Origin: a virus
Direction: 5' to 3' (one strand)
Virus record (IMG/VR): IMGVR_UViG_3300025012_000002
Span: 124,001 to 188,000 of that record
DNA: 64,000 bases
Shown here: one piece after another, positions 50,452 to 59,137 of the stretch
Layout: the number at the start of each line of letters is the position of its first letter
Numbering within the stretch: the first letter of the stretch is position 1
The notes under the pieces: model-generated
What the model saw: only the letters and a program-made list of their open reading frames with translations
Databases searched by the model: none
What the model was told of the DNA's origin: nothing
Program-made: the position numbers and the translations under genes

Positions 50452-51153
50452 TTATTTTATAAGATATTTAATTTCTTCTGCTTGATCTAGTAATCTACCC
50501 ATATCATAACAAACTTTAGTAGTATCAACATTATTATCTCTATAGCTTTGATTTAATGCGTGCGCTACGTATGCTTTAGCTGATACCATTTTGATATATC
50601 CGTTATTATTTAATCTATTACAATATTCCGAATCTTCTGAACAGCCTTGTACAAATCTTTCGGCAATTAAACCGACACCATTTTTGGTAAAAATTTCTCT
50701 ATTCATAAGTACGCAAACAAATGGCATTACGTATCCATTAGGTATCTCAAAATCTTCTAAACCTCTTTTAGATAAATTTGATTGACTTGATGAAATATTG
50801 TTGCACATAGGCCCAACTATTCCAATCTTTGGATTGCTATTTAACGTAACCAACATATGATTCAACCAATCAATAGTAGGCTCTGCGTCCGAATTAAGTA
50901 AACAAATGTACTCCCCATCCGAAATATTTATGCCCTGATTAAATGCAGCACCTGGGCCTAGATTACTACTGTTAAAAATAGATTTACAATTCAATGACTT
51001 TATATACTCTATCATATCAGGTCTAGAATAGTTGTCCACGACTATTATTTCATAGTCATTTGATGTAAACTGCTTAATTGATTCTATACATTTCTTAAAA
51101 TATGGTAATGCATTCCAAGTTGCAACAATGATTGAAACTTTGTGCTTTATCAT
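50452..51153 (-). CDS. family 2 glycosyltransferase
   Basis: 233 residues, GT-A fold: VSIIVATWNALPYFKKCIES, EIIVVDNYSRPD, ICLLNSDAEP (the DxD-like site) and a C-terminal CSEDSEYCNRL acceptor region. Adds a sugar from an NDP donor to a glycan, probably at the cytoplasmic side. Member of the glycan cluster. Confidence 0.85.
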   Translation of the reverse strand: MIKHKVSIIVATWNALPYFKKCIESIKQFTSNDYEIIVVDNYSRPDMIEYIKSLNCKSIFNSSNLGPGAAFNQGINISDGEYICLLNSDAEPTIDWLNHMLVTLNSNPKIGIVGPMCNNISSSQSNLSKRGLEDFEIPNGYVMPFVCVLMNREIFTKNGVGLIAERFVQGCSEDSEYCNRLNNNGYIKMVSAKAYVAHALNQSYRDNNVDTTKVCYDMGRLLDQAEEIKYLIK

Positions 51154-51154
51154 T

Positions 51155-51613
51155 TTATAGTTCCACCTTTCTTAATATTATACTCAATTTTTCTATTTTA
51201 TCTGGGTGGTGCTGCTCTTCTTCAAAATCAACAACAAAAGCCGCTTTAACACCATAAGATTTAGCGAATCTTCTGTAATGGTCATTGCTCTTTTCAAAGT
51301 ACCAAAAAGTATTTCTATTCCAAAAACTTTTGTGATCCGGATCTTGAAATGCCCCTCTTCCGTCTGTTGTAGGAAGTACTATATGAACTTTAGCTCCTGG
51401 TTTGAGTACCCTCCATATTTCGTTCATAATCTTTAGTCTATCAGTTAAGTGCTCTAATACGTCTGCGGCAAGTATGTAATCTACTGAATTGTCTGGGTAG
51501 TCTATACCATTTTCTAAATCCATAACTACAACGTTGTCAGCTACTTTACGTGAATCAATATTTACATAGTCTGCCAAAATATTGTCACAACAACCTAAAT
51601 TTAACATTAACAT
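51155..51613 (-). CDS. SAM-dependent methyltransferase
   Basis: 152 residues: MLMLNLGCCDN forms the SAM loop, DYVNIDSR motif II, DYILAADVLEHL motif post-II and IWRVLKPGAKVHIVLP. A compact class I methyltransferase of the type found in glycan clusters (methylation of sugars). RBS AAAGGAG. Confidence 0.8.
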   Translation of the reverse strand: MLMLNLGCCDNILADYVNIDSRKVADNVVVMDLENGIDYPDNSVDYILAADVLEHLTDRLKIMNEIWRVLKPGAKVHIVLPTTDGRGAFQDPDHKSFWNRNTFWYFEKSNDHYRRFAKSYGVKAAFVVDFEEEQHHPDKIEKLSIILRKVEL

Positions 51614-51634
51614 CTAAAACTCCTTTATTTTAAA

Positions 51635-52522
51635 TTATACCACACTAAATTCAGAAATATCCCACCAATTATTCCATTTTTCAATAACAAAATTAGATAG
51701 TTTACTTTTTTCTGATATTGGGACAGACACATCTGTAATATTTTTAAACATCTCTTTGGGCGGAACAAACTTATTTCTTTCATTAAATAGTTGTGGATAA
51801 TTTTTTTCATATACTTCTTGATGATATATGTCCTCTGATAAAAGACCACTACCATTACCAGGCTGTGTCAGTAATCCTTTATTCACCCACGAATAAAAAC
51901 TTTTAGGTCCAAATATATGATGAAAATGAAAATGTACAGTTTCATCAATTATTAAATCACACACAAGGTCATCACTACCATTATGACTAAGAATAACATG
52001 TCTATTTTTTGGATTAATCCACTCTACATTATATTTATGTACATTCCAAATCCTACAATGCGGGTCATGTAACTTATGTGGCCCCCAATTTACCATAGAT
52101 AGTGGATGTCTACTCATAGTAGTTGGTGTGGTAGGGCAGTCCGTCGAATGCCCAATAGATCCTACATCAGGATCTATTGTACTAAATAAATTCCAAAAAT
52201 TACTTGTATATACCTCATCGGCATCCATACATATAATCCAATCAGAATTATATAATTCTTTGGCTCTAGTTAACGCATAATTTCTTGCTTCTGACTCCCT
52301 GTAGTCAAGAGCAAATCTTCTATCCCCACCAAAATTACCAAATTCTAATAATATCTTATTTGGATATTTTTCACCAAATTCAAAAATTATTTCTACAGTT
52401 CTATCTTTACTTCCCGTATCTAATATATACAAGCAGTCTATGTACGGCAGTATAGAGTCTAAACACATATCTATATAGAACTCTTCATCTCTAACAACCA
52501 ATACTACTGTTTTAGTTAACAA
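51635..52522 (-). CDS. family 2 glycosyltransferase, paralogue A
   Basis: 295 residues, TTG start after GGGGAT. TKTVVLVVRDEEFYIDMCLD, LYILDTGSKDRT and WIICMDADEVY (DxD) define a GT2 domain. The next gene is a tandem paralogue. The first ~25 codons are nearly identical in DNA between the two. Confidence 0.83.
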   Translation of the reverse strand: MLTKTVVLVVRDEEFYIDMCLDSILPYIDCLYILDTGSKDRTVEIIFEFGEKYPNKILLEFGNFGGDRRFALDYRESEARNYALTRAKELYNSDWIICMDADEVYTSNFWNLFSTIDPDVGSIGHSTDCPTTPTTMSRHPLSMVNWGPHKLHDPHCRIWNVHKYNVEWINPKNRHVILSHNGSDDLVCDLIIDETVHFHFHHIFGPKSFYSWVNKGLLTQPGNGSGLLSEDIYHQEVYEKNYPQLFNERNKFVPPKEMFKNITDVSVPISEKSKLSNFVIEKWNNWWDISEFSVV

Positions 52523-52538
52523 TTAAATCCCCATACTA

Positions 52539-53381
52539 TTAAAAATTTCCCCATTGCAGCCACCTATCTACTACATAATTCGGTAGTTTATTGCTGTCAG
52601 GTACTACAACAGAATCATTTTTAATATTTAATAATAAATGTGGCGGAGGTATAAACTTACTAACACTATCAAATAATTCTGGATAACGATCTGTATAAAA
52701 ATCTTGTTTATATATATCTACTTCTGGTGGAACGACGGGGGGATCTCCGCGCCACAATAACCACGAAAAAATAGATTTTGGACCAAACATATGATGAAGA
52801 TGATAATGAACTACGCTAGGAATAATAAAATCAACGGGAATGGGTAATGTAACATGTTGGCCTATTTGTTGAGTCCAATTTACGGTTAATCTCTTGTCAT
52901 TCCATATTCTTGTATGCACATCAAATAAAATATTTCCTCTAACATTAGATAAGGCATCCTTATTGTTATTAACCATATTAGGATAAACTGGGATATTGGT
53001 TGCGTGGGTTACTCCAATCCTATTCTCACTAATAGCGGTATTCATAAATGAAAAAAAGATTTCGCTATATACCTCATCGGCATCCATACATATAATCCAA
53101 TCAGGATTGAAATGAGCCCTGGCTCTACTTAAAGCATAATTTCTAGCTTCCAATTCCCTGTAGCCTTCCCCGAATCGCCTACTACCACCAAAATCACCAC
53201 ATTCCAATATTATCTTATTTGGGTACTTAATACTGAATTCGTTAATTATTTCTGTAGTTCTATCTTTACTTCCCGTATCTAGTATGTATAAATGATCTAT
53301 AAAAGGAAGTATGGATTGTAAACACATGTCTATATAAAATTCTTCATCCCTAACAACCAATACTACTGTTTTAGTTGACAA
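52539..53381 (-). CDS. family 2 glycosyltransferase, paralogue B
   Basis: 280 residues, TTG start preceded by AAGGAG. Same motifs as paralogue A (VVLVVRDEEFYIDMCLQS, DTGSKDRT, MDADEVY) but diverged in the central acceptor-binding part, suggesting transfer to different acceptors. Overlaps the upstream methyltransferase by 11 nt. Confidence 0.83.
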   Translation of the reverse strand: MSTKTVVLVVRDEEFYIDMCLQSILPFIDHLYILDTGSKDRTTEIINEFSIKYPNKIILECGDFGGSRRFGEGYRELEARNYALSRARAHFNPDWIICMDADEVYSEIFFSFMNTAISENRIGVTHATNIPVYPNMVNNNKDALSNVRGNILFDVHTRIWNDKRLTVNWTQQIGQHVTLPIPVDFIIPSVVHYHLHHMFGPKSIFSWLLWRGDPPVVPPEVDIYKQDFYTDRYPELFDSVSKFIPPPHLLLNIKNDSVVVPDSNKLPNYVVDRWLQWGNF

Positions 53382-54015
53382 TTAAATTCTCCTTGGTGGC
53401 TCTGAAAACATTTGGATTAAATCTAGGCTCCATTAAGCGCAAGCCACACTTAGATAAAATAATTTCCATAGATTTTTGATTAAATAAAGTAATGTGACCT
53501 ATACTTGGGCGCAGATACCACCAAGTAAGTATATCAAAATTTAAATTTCCATAAAGATACTCTGTATCTGTAAAAGATCCTTCTATGTACAAAACTCCGT
53601 TTGGATTAAGGTGCTGACTTAACGTAGTTAAAACGCTAACTGGGTCTGATATATGCTCTATAACTTCTATCATAGTAATAGCATCATAAGTTTTACTTAA
53701 ATTATCTAAGGTTAACTCTGTGTGTAAATCTATGCCTTCAGCATTAATACCGTTTGATTTACAAAAATTAACAAACTTACCATGACCACATCCAAAATCT
53801 AAAATATTCTTTGGATTATTTAGTCTCAATATTCTGTGCTTATTAACTTCATCTAAATTACGTTCTTCTTCACATTCACCCCCAACTTTATCATCATTTA
53901 ACATAGCGTTATTAACGAAAATTAATGTACAATTATTGCATTTATTTATTACTTCGTTATCTATACTACCCAAATCAGTAACATCAGAACTACCGCACAC
54001 AATACAGGCACACAT
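53371..54015 (-). CDS. SAM-dependent methyltransferase with N-terminal zinc ribbon
   Basis: 214 residues. CIVCGSSDV...CNNC forms a zinc ribbon, then NILDFGCGHGKFVNFC (SAM loop), AEGIDLHTEL and YDAITMIEVIEHI. The zinc-ribbon plus class I methyltransferase layout is typical of sugar C- or O-methyltransferases in glycan clusters. Confidence 0.8.
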   Translation of the reverse strand: MCACIVCGSSDVTDLGSIDNEVINKCNNCTLIFVNNAMLNDDKVGGECEEERNLDEVNKHRILRLNNPKNILDFGCGHGKFVNFCKSNGINAEGIDLHTELTLDNLSKTYDAITMIEVIEHISDPVSVLTTLSQHLNPNGVLYIEGSFTDTEYLYGNLNFDILTWWYLRPSIGHITLFNQKSMEIILSKCGLRLMEPRFNPNVFRATKENLIVN

Positions 54016-54017
54016 TA

Positions 54018-57000
54018 CTATACACCCCCTATAAATTTAGTACTTTCTGAATAAACAACCTCTGGTTTAATAAACCGCAAGCATTCTAAATTCCAAAAAC
54101 ATTGTTCTGGCCGACCTAAACTACAGGGAGCACACTCCATGTCTGTTCTTACCAAAACTGTTTTTGGCCCCAGTGGCTGCCACTCATAAGGGGAAACTTG
54201 CCCAGAAAATGTAACTAACGTAGGTACTTTAGATATTCCCGCCATATGAGAGGGCCCACTATTATTACCTATAAATAATTTACATTTGGGTAAAACGGTT
54301 AAAAATTCACCTAATCCTATTTCTCCACACAACATTACCACATTTTCTTTTTTATTTATTTTATTGTACGTTAAATCAGCTAAACCTCTCTCAGCCTTAG
54401 CCCCCACCAACAGTATTATAGCATCGTCTTTTTCTATAAATAAATTACATAATTCTGCATAGTATTCTACCGGCCACTGGCGTACAGGGGCTCCTGTTCC
54501 AGGGTGTATACAAATTATGTTACCATTATTTAGTAGCTGTGGGTACTTTTCAAATACTTTATTATCACTATCTTTTAATCTTAATTCTATTTCTGGTATT
54601 TCGTTTGGTATATCTTTGAATACAGATTTAATCATATGGCATATCTGAGCTGTGATATGTGGTTTTAAAATACCAGCAGGTCCTTTCTTATCATGAACAT
54701 TATCTGGAATTTTTACACAGGTGGTAAGAAAATCATAATTATTTTGATAAAACCAATAGCCTATTTTATATTTAGCGTTTGTGAAACTAAGGATACCACG
54801 AGTTTCTGGGTGTCTGCGTAGATCTATAGCTAGGTCAAACTCCTTAGATGTACACATTTTGTGTAGGTCTTTCAATTCTTCTTGTGTAAACTGTCGTTGT
54901 CCATTCTCGGAACGCTCATTAAAGAAATCGAATGTAACTATGTCATCTATGTAAGGTATTCTTTCAGCTATAGCTTTGGCATAATTACCACATAATAGTG
55001 TGATATTAGCATCTGGAAATTTATTCCTAACCATCCGCATTGCTGGGATTGTCAGTATGACATCACCAAGGTGATCCAACTTAACTATAAGAATATTTTT
55101 AATTTCAGATTCATTTATCTCAGTATGCTTAAGTAATTCAGGAACCATGCCTTCCATAGATGGAGTCTGACTAAGTACCTGTATCTCTTTCTTACCTTTA
55201 TACTCAGGTCTGGTATAGGTATAGTCTGTAGATACTTCTGAATTAATAATTACTCTTTTTCTCTCCCCTAAAACCTCATTGTAAACATTAATCCACGATC
55301 CTATATTCTTATAATAATCATATTTTTCTTTTATTTTAATCTGAGAATTACTACATAACTCTGTAATTTTATTAGGATTTTCTATCAATAAGCTTAGTGA
55401 TTTTACCCACTCTAAATGCTTATTTTTCTTAACAATTATTCCATCTTTACCACTTTCTATAACATTATTATATGGGTAAACATCAGATGCGATTGTCGCT
55501 GCCCCACAGAGGCTATACTCCAGAAATCTTAAACTACTGTTATGACTTATTATTCCGTTGGCTAAATAATAATGATTATCGGGTATCTCTATATCAAATA
55601 CATCATTTTCGCTGTTCTCTATTCTAATAATCTCCTCATTCAATTCCCATTCTTTATACTTATTAGAATGAGATTTATTATAAATATTTTCTAATTTTTC
55701 CTGTTTAATTTTTGATGTGAAACCTATTTCCAAATAAAAAATATCACATGCTTGGCGACCTAAATGTAAAGTATAGTACTGTCTTCCATAATGTCTACCA
55801 AAAGCCTCATGCACAGTGTTAATAATTATTTTACTCTTTATACCAAACCCCAAAAGTAAAAATTGAATTTGTTGCGCTAATTTTTTATTTTTTGTAGTAA
55901 ACGAACAGCCCCCTCCTGTTACACATCCGTCCGTCTCAAATAATCCACTTATAAACGCAGCAATAACTGATTTCGGAGATTTGAAAATAACATCAGGGAC
56001 AACTAAATTTTTTTCTTTCCTACCAGTAAATCCTATACTCTCTCCTAAAAAGTATCTCAAACTTTTACTACAAAAGGCTACATCTCTAGCCCTCTCAGAG
56101 GCTCTTTTGTCTTTATCTTTTTTAATAGTAATAAAAGGATTTAGCCCTAATTGTTTACCTAGTTTTAGTAGGTCGTCTATGATATCCTGATACTGGGCGT
56201 CGCATGAGACTTTGATCGCATTGCTCCACCCAATACACCCATCCCCCAGAAGATACCCAAGAAATCTTCCCCATCTCTCATTAATCTCGACTTTGGGTAG
56301 TAAGTCAGTATCTATCTCAGAAAAATCTATTCTATCTTTATCTATGTATGTAGAAAAGAATGGTGCCGATATTCTTTGGTATGGAACTTTTGGAAATTTA
56401 TAAAAACTAATATCTACTTTATCCCCTATTACAAAATTTTGCATTTCTATAAAAGTACCAGAACTTCTTAATTTATGATGTAGTGTACCTTCTATTTCAT
56501 ATCCATTTTTAGTTATTAGCTTAATAGTTTTTTGTTTTTTATATTCAAAAAAATTTGATACTTTTTTAAAATCAGTCTCTTGCCAAACTTTGGTTTTATT
56601 ATATTTAGTTCTTAAGTCTTCTATTGTTTGAATACCATCAGATGTCACAATCATGGTACCCCCAACTAAACATTTGCTGCAATTAAACTTATTGTCCTCA
56701 ATAGGAGCTAATCCTATATGTAAATTTAATGAATTAAGTTTATCATAGTAATCTTTAAAATCTACCCAGTTATGGAATTCTAGCCTGCTTCTATCGAACA
56801 TATTTAGGTATTTATCTACAGTACCGCCCATAAATACTAACTTAATATTTTTATATTTATTATGAACATCCTTAATAGCATGTATAGCATATTTTAGATC
56901 ATCATGATGATGTGCTGATCCCACCCACCCTACGCGAATTTCATTTTCTATTTTATTAGGAGGGATAATATAATTAGATAGTATACAATTTTGTAGTGTG

Positions 57001-57392
57001 TATACATTATTATTATACTTTAATAATACTTGTCTAAGGGGCTCTGTAGAACAAGTGACAGCATCACAAATTTTAATGAATTCTGTTAATTGTTTTAATG
57101 TAGCATTAGGATAGTGAATATAGGCGGGGTTAGCTGGGGTGAGGGAAAATAGATCATCATCTAATTCAAATATTTGTTTCTTTATTCCTTTGTACTTCTT
57201 AGCAAAGTCTAATAAGTTGAGCTTATGCTGACGTTGCCATATTATAAGATCAGCCCACTGCATGAGTTCGTCAGTCACAGCAAATGAAATTTTTACATTA
57301 GCTAAGTTATTTTTGGCAATAATATTAGCAGGAATTATCATGCGAATGTTTCCACAACCTGCCTGATCGCTAGCATAGTAGACTATGTTCAT
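54018..57392 (-). CDS. GT4-GT9 glycosyltransferase fusion interrupted by an intein
   Basis: 1124 residues before splicing. Residues 1-240 and 619-~710 form a GT-B glycosyltransferase (VGWVGSAHHHDDL, GLAPIEDNKFNCSK joined to SSLRFLEYSLCGAATIASDV). Residues 241-618 are an intein at the conserved donor-binding site. Residues ~765-1124 are a heptosyltransferase-like GT9 domain (NILIVKLDHLGDVILTIPAM, CIHPGTGAPVRQWP, GNNSGPSHMA). After splicing the product is ~746 residues carrying two transferases, so two sequential glycan steps may be linked. First gene of the leftward glycan cluster. RBS AAAGGAG. Confidence 0.9.
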   Translation of the reverse strand: MNIVYYASDQAGCGNIRMIIPANIIAKNNLANVKISFAVTDELMQWADLIIWQRQHKLNLLDFAKKYKGIKKQIFELDDDLFSLTPANPAYIHYPNATLKQLTEFIKICDAVTCSTEPLRQVLLKYNNNVYTLQNCILSNYIIPPNKIENEIRVGWVGSAHHHDDLKYAIHAIKDVHNKYKNIKLVFMGGTVDKYLNMFDRSRLEFHNWVDFKDYYDKLNSLNLHIGLAPIEDNKFNCSKCLVGGTMIVTSDGIQTIEDLRTKYNKTKVWQETDFKKVSNFFEYKKQKTIKLITKNGYEIEGTLHHKLRSSGTFIEMQNFVIGDKVDISFYKFPKVPYQRISAPFFSTYIDKDRIDFSEIDTDLLPKVEINERWGRFLGYLLGDGCIGWSNAIKVSCDAQYQDIIDDLLKLGKQLGLNPFITIKKDKDKRASERARDVAFCSKSLRYFLGESIGFTGRKEKNLVVPDVIFKSPKSVIAAFISGLFETDGCVTGGGCSFTTKNKKLAQQIQFLLLGFGIKSKIIINTVHEAFGRHYGRQYYTLHLGRQACDIFYLEIGFTSKIKQEKLENIYNKSHSNKYKEWELNEEIIRIENSENDVFDIEIPDNHYYLANGIISHNSSLRFLEYSLCGAATIASDVYPYNNVIESGKDGIIVKKNKHLEWVKSLSLLIENPNKITELCSNSQIKIKEKYDYYKNIGSWINVYNEVLGERKRVIINSEVSTDYTYTRPEYKGKKEIQVLSQTPSMEGMVPELLKHTEINESEIKNILIVKLDHLGDVILTIPAMRMVRNKFPDANITLLCGNYAKAIAERIPYIDDIVTFDFFNERSENGQRQFTQEELKDLHKMCTSKEFDLAIDLRRHPETRGILSFTNAKYKIGYWFYQNNYDFLTTCVKIPDNVHDKKGPAGILKPHITAQICHMIKSVFKDIPNEIPEIELRLKDSDNKVFEKYPQLLNNGNIICIHPGTGAPVRQWPVEYYAELCNLFIEKDDAIILLVGAKAERGLADLTYNKINKKENVVMLCGEIGLGEFLTVLPKCKLFIGNNSGPSHMAGISKVPTLVTFSGQVSPYEWQPLGPKTVLVRTDMECAPCSLGRPEQCFWNLECLRFIKPEVVYSESTKFIGGV
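55539..56672 (-). mobile_element. intein with LAGLIDADG homing endonuclease
   Basis: 378 residues. It starts with Cys241 (CLVGGTMIVTSDGIQTIEDL, block A), has a block B His motif (GTLHHKLRS), two LAGLIDADG dodecapeptides (GRFLGYLLGDG and IAAFISGLFETDG) with acidic residues present, and ends in HYYLANGIISHN followed by Ser619. All splicing residues (Cys1, penultimate His, terminal Asn, +1 Ser) are intact, so it should self-splice. The endonuclease appears intact and should promote homing. Confidence 0.93.
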
Positions 57393-57409
57393 TACTAATT
57401 ATTGCTCCT

Positions 57410-57733
57410 TTATGTACTGTCATTATGAACAATACATTTTTGTTTAATTTCAGTTAATTTTATACAGTCTTCAAATTCAAGTTCTTTGTAATTATCTAGT
57501 AGATAGCTTACACTCTTAAGCAGAGATTTTTTATATTTTATTTTAATCGGTAGGTTTTTATTCGATTGCCAAAAACATAATTTGAATGTATCTCCTTTTT
57601 TATTTATAGAACATTTGGGAGTGAGGTGGATATTGATACTAACAAAAATTCCTCTTGTATCATTTTCTCTTATACAGTACTCTATAGGGCACTCATTACA
57701 ATTTTTATATTCTACTCTTACAGCAAGATTCAT
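57410..57733 (-). CDS. small four-cysteine family protein (distal member)
   Basis: 107 residues with NCNECPIEYC, a middle PKCSINKKG cysteine and the C-terminal LEFEDCIKLTEIKQK helix. Clearly the same family as the copies at 7302-15788, over 40 kb away and on the other strand. The AT-block promoter ends 3 bp before its ATG, so the mRNA may be leaderless. Confidence 0.72.
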   Translation of the reverse strand: MNLAVRVEYKNCNECPIEYCIRENDTRGIFVSINIHLTPKCSINKKGDTFKLCFWQSNKNLPIKIKYKKSLLKSVSYLLDNYKELEFEDCIKLTEIKQKCIVHNDST

Positions 57734-57736
57734 AAT

Positions 57737-57787
57737 ACTATATCACATCTAATTTTTTAAAAATTTTCAAAAAAATAAAAAATTCAT
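57737..57787 (-). promoter_or_regulatory. leftward AT-block / extended -10 promoter
   Basis: Minus strand TTTTTTTGAAAATTTTTAAA, then TTAGATGTGA and TATAGT (57737-57742). The TGn-extended -10 and AT block match the sites at 2386, 38581 and 46936. The start codon is only 3 bp downstream. Confidence 0.5.
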
Positions 57788-57846
57788 ATCAGTTCATTTT
57801 TTATTTTTGCTAGAATTAGTGTTCCTTCTAAAGATTATAGGACCAA

Positions 57847-58383
57847 TCAATCACAATTTTTACCTAATATATAAATTCCCCATCTATGTATACATCCTAT
57901 ACTTTGCTGCCGTACTTCTTTCCACTCTATTAAATCATCTAAATTATCAGGAAAAATATCATTTGTTAGTTTATCTAAATTTTCTTTACTATAATCTATT
58001 GGGTAGATAGCTTCTTCAAAATTAGTATATGACCAATTACAATCAACATCTAAGTTACTTTTAAGTAAGTCTACGTATGAATTTAGCTCGTGTATATTCA
58101 CACCAAGGCACCCTATATCACTATCTATATATTCATCACAAATATCCTTAATTTTATTTGTTAGTTCTGACTTAGGAGCGAGTATTGTAGCAATAAAATA
58201 TTGCTGGTGACAAGCATGTCCTGCGGACTGATGGCCTATTCTAATCCAATCTTTATCTGATTTAAATTTATATTCTTCCTGGTAAGAATATTTTGGGTTA
58301 ATTTTTATACCTAGTATAAGCTTAGGTAACTCACTATCTTCAAAATATTTATAATTATCGGAATTAAAGTTTTTGTCTTTCAT
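57847..58383 (-). CDS. hypothetical protein, 178 aa
   Basis: ATG at 58383 with GAGG upstream (a TTG at 58395 is possible). Contains WIRIGHQSAGHACHQQYFIA and a C-terminal IHRWGIYILG. No family recognised. Soluble alpha/beta by eye. Confidence 0.65.
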   Translation of the reverse strand: MKDKNFNSDNYKYFEDSELPKLILGIKINPKYSYQEEYKFKSDKDWIRIGHQSAGHACHQQYFIATILAPKSELTNKIKDICDEYIDSDIGCLGVNIHELNSYVDLLKSNLDVDCNWSYTNFEEAIYPIDYSKENLDKLTNDIFPDNLDDLIEWKEVRQQSIGCIHRWGIYILGKNCD

Positions 58384-58397
58384 AACAGACCTCAATA

Positions 58398-58625
58398 TTA
58401 TTCATCAAAATCTAAATTTCTATCATCTAAAAATTTCCATAATCTATCACGAACTTCCTGTATGATTACACAGTCTGCATCCTGTCGTGCATCATTATAC
58501 TTTAGTTCACTTCTTAACCATTGGTCAAAATCATATAAAGTATATTTCCAATTAACAGCATTTACTGCGATATTAAACTCTACTTGTTCTTGTGGTAAGT
58601 CGAATTCTAATTTAGCTTTGGGCAT
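58398..58625 (-). CDS. conserved small phage protein, 75 aa
   Basis: The pattern KLEFDLPQEQVEFNIAVNAV, then LYDFDQWLRSELKY is common in short phage proteins of unknown function. RBS AGGAT. Immediately upstream of the 57847 gene. Confidence 0.7.
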   Translation of the reverse strand: MPKAKLEFDLPQEQVEFNIAVNAVNWKYTLYDFDQWLRSELKYNDARQDADCVIIQEVRDRLWKFLDDRNLDFDE

Positions 58626-58712
58626 ATACGTATCCTATCATAGATTTAGGATGAAGTCAATAAAAATAAACCCCATCAGGACTATAGCAATACACTGAGG
58701 GGGCGTCTAACG

Positions 58713-58740
58713 ACGATTTTAAATATTATAAATAAATCGT
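58713..58740. other. AT-rich stem-loop
   Basis: ACGATTT (58713-58719) pairs with AAATCGT (58734-58740) around a 14-nt AT loop, starting at the stop codon of the 58740 gene. No U-run follows on the minus strand, so it is not a standard terminator; it may be an RNA-processing structure or chance. Confidence 0.3.
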
Positions 58741-59093
58741 TAATGAACAGTAGAATTCTCTTCGTCTATATCAAAATTATCCAAATCATTTTCAAATACC
58801 ATATTGCCTTCCTCATCATAGTCATATCCCTCAAACAGTTCTACTTGCGTATTACCTATCTTAGATAATGTCATGGCAACTGAGGCCGCTAGATTAGGGT
58901 GAACAGAAAGATAAAAGCTAGTTTCTAAAATATACTTATCATTATCAAATCTTATTACTATATTAAATTCAAATGTGCTAAATATTATAAAATCTTCTTC
59001 TGTAGAATATTCTATGAAATAGTCATCTTTTGCTAAATCTAATATTTGTGCTAATTTAGATGCAAAATCTTTTAATTCAATTTCTTGTGACAT
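58740..59093 (-). CDS. hypothetical acidic protein, 117 aa
   Basis: ATG after AAGGAG. Helix-strand pattern (ELKDFASKLAQILDLAKDDY, FNIVIRFDNDKYILETSFYL) with an acidic tail (YDYDEEGNMVFENDLDNFD). Not recognised. Confidence 0.65.
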   Translation of the reverse strand: MSQEIELKDFASKLAQILDLAKDDYFIEYSTEEDFIIFSTFEFNIVIRFDNDKYILETSFYLSVHPNLAASVAMTLSKIGNTQVELFEGYDYDEEGNMVFENDLDNFDIDEENSTVH

Positions 59094-59137
59094 GGTTACT
59101 CCTTATAAGCTTTGATAAAAATAATATAGCATAAGTA

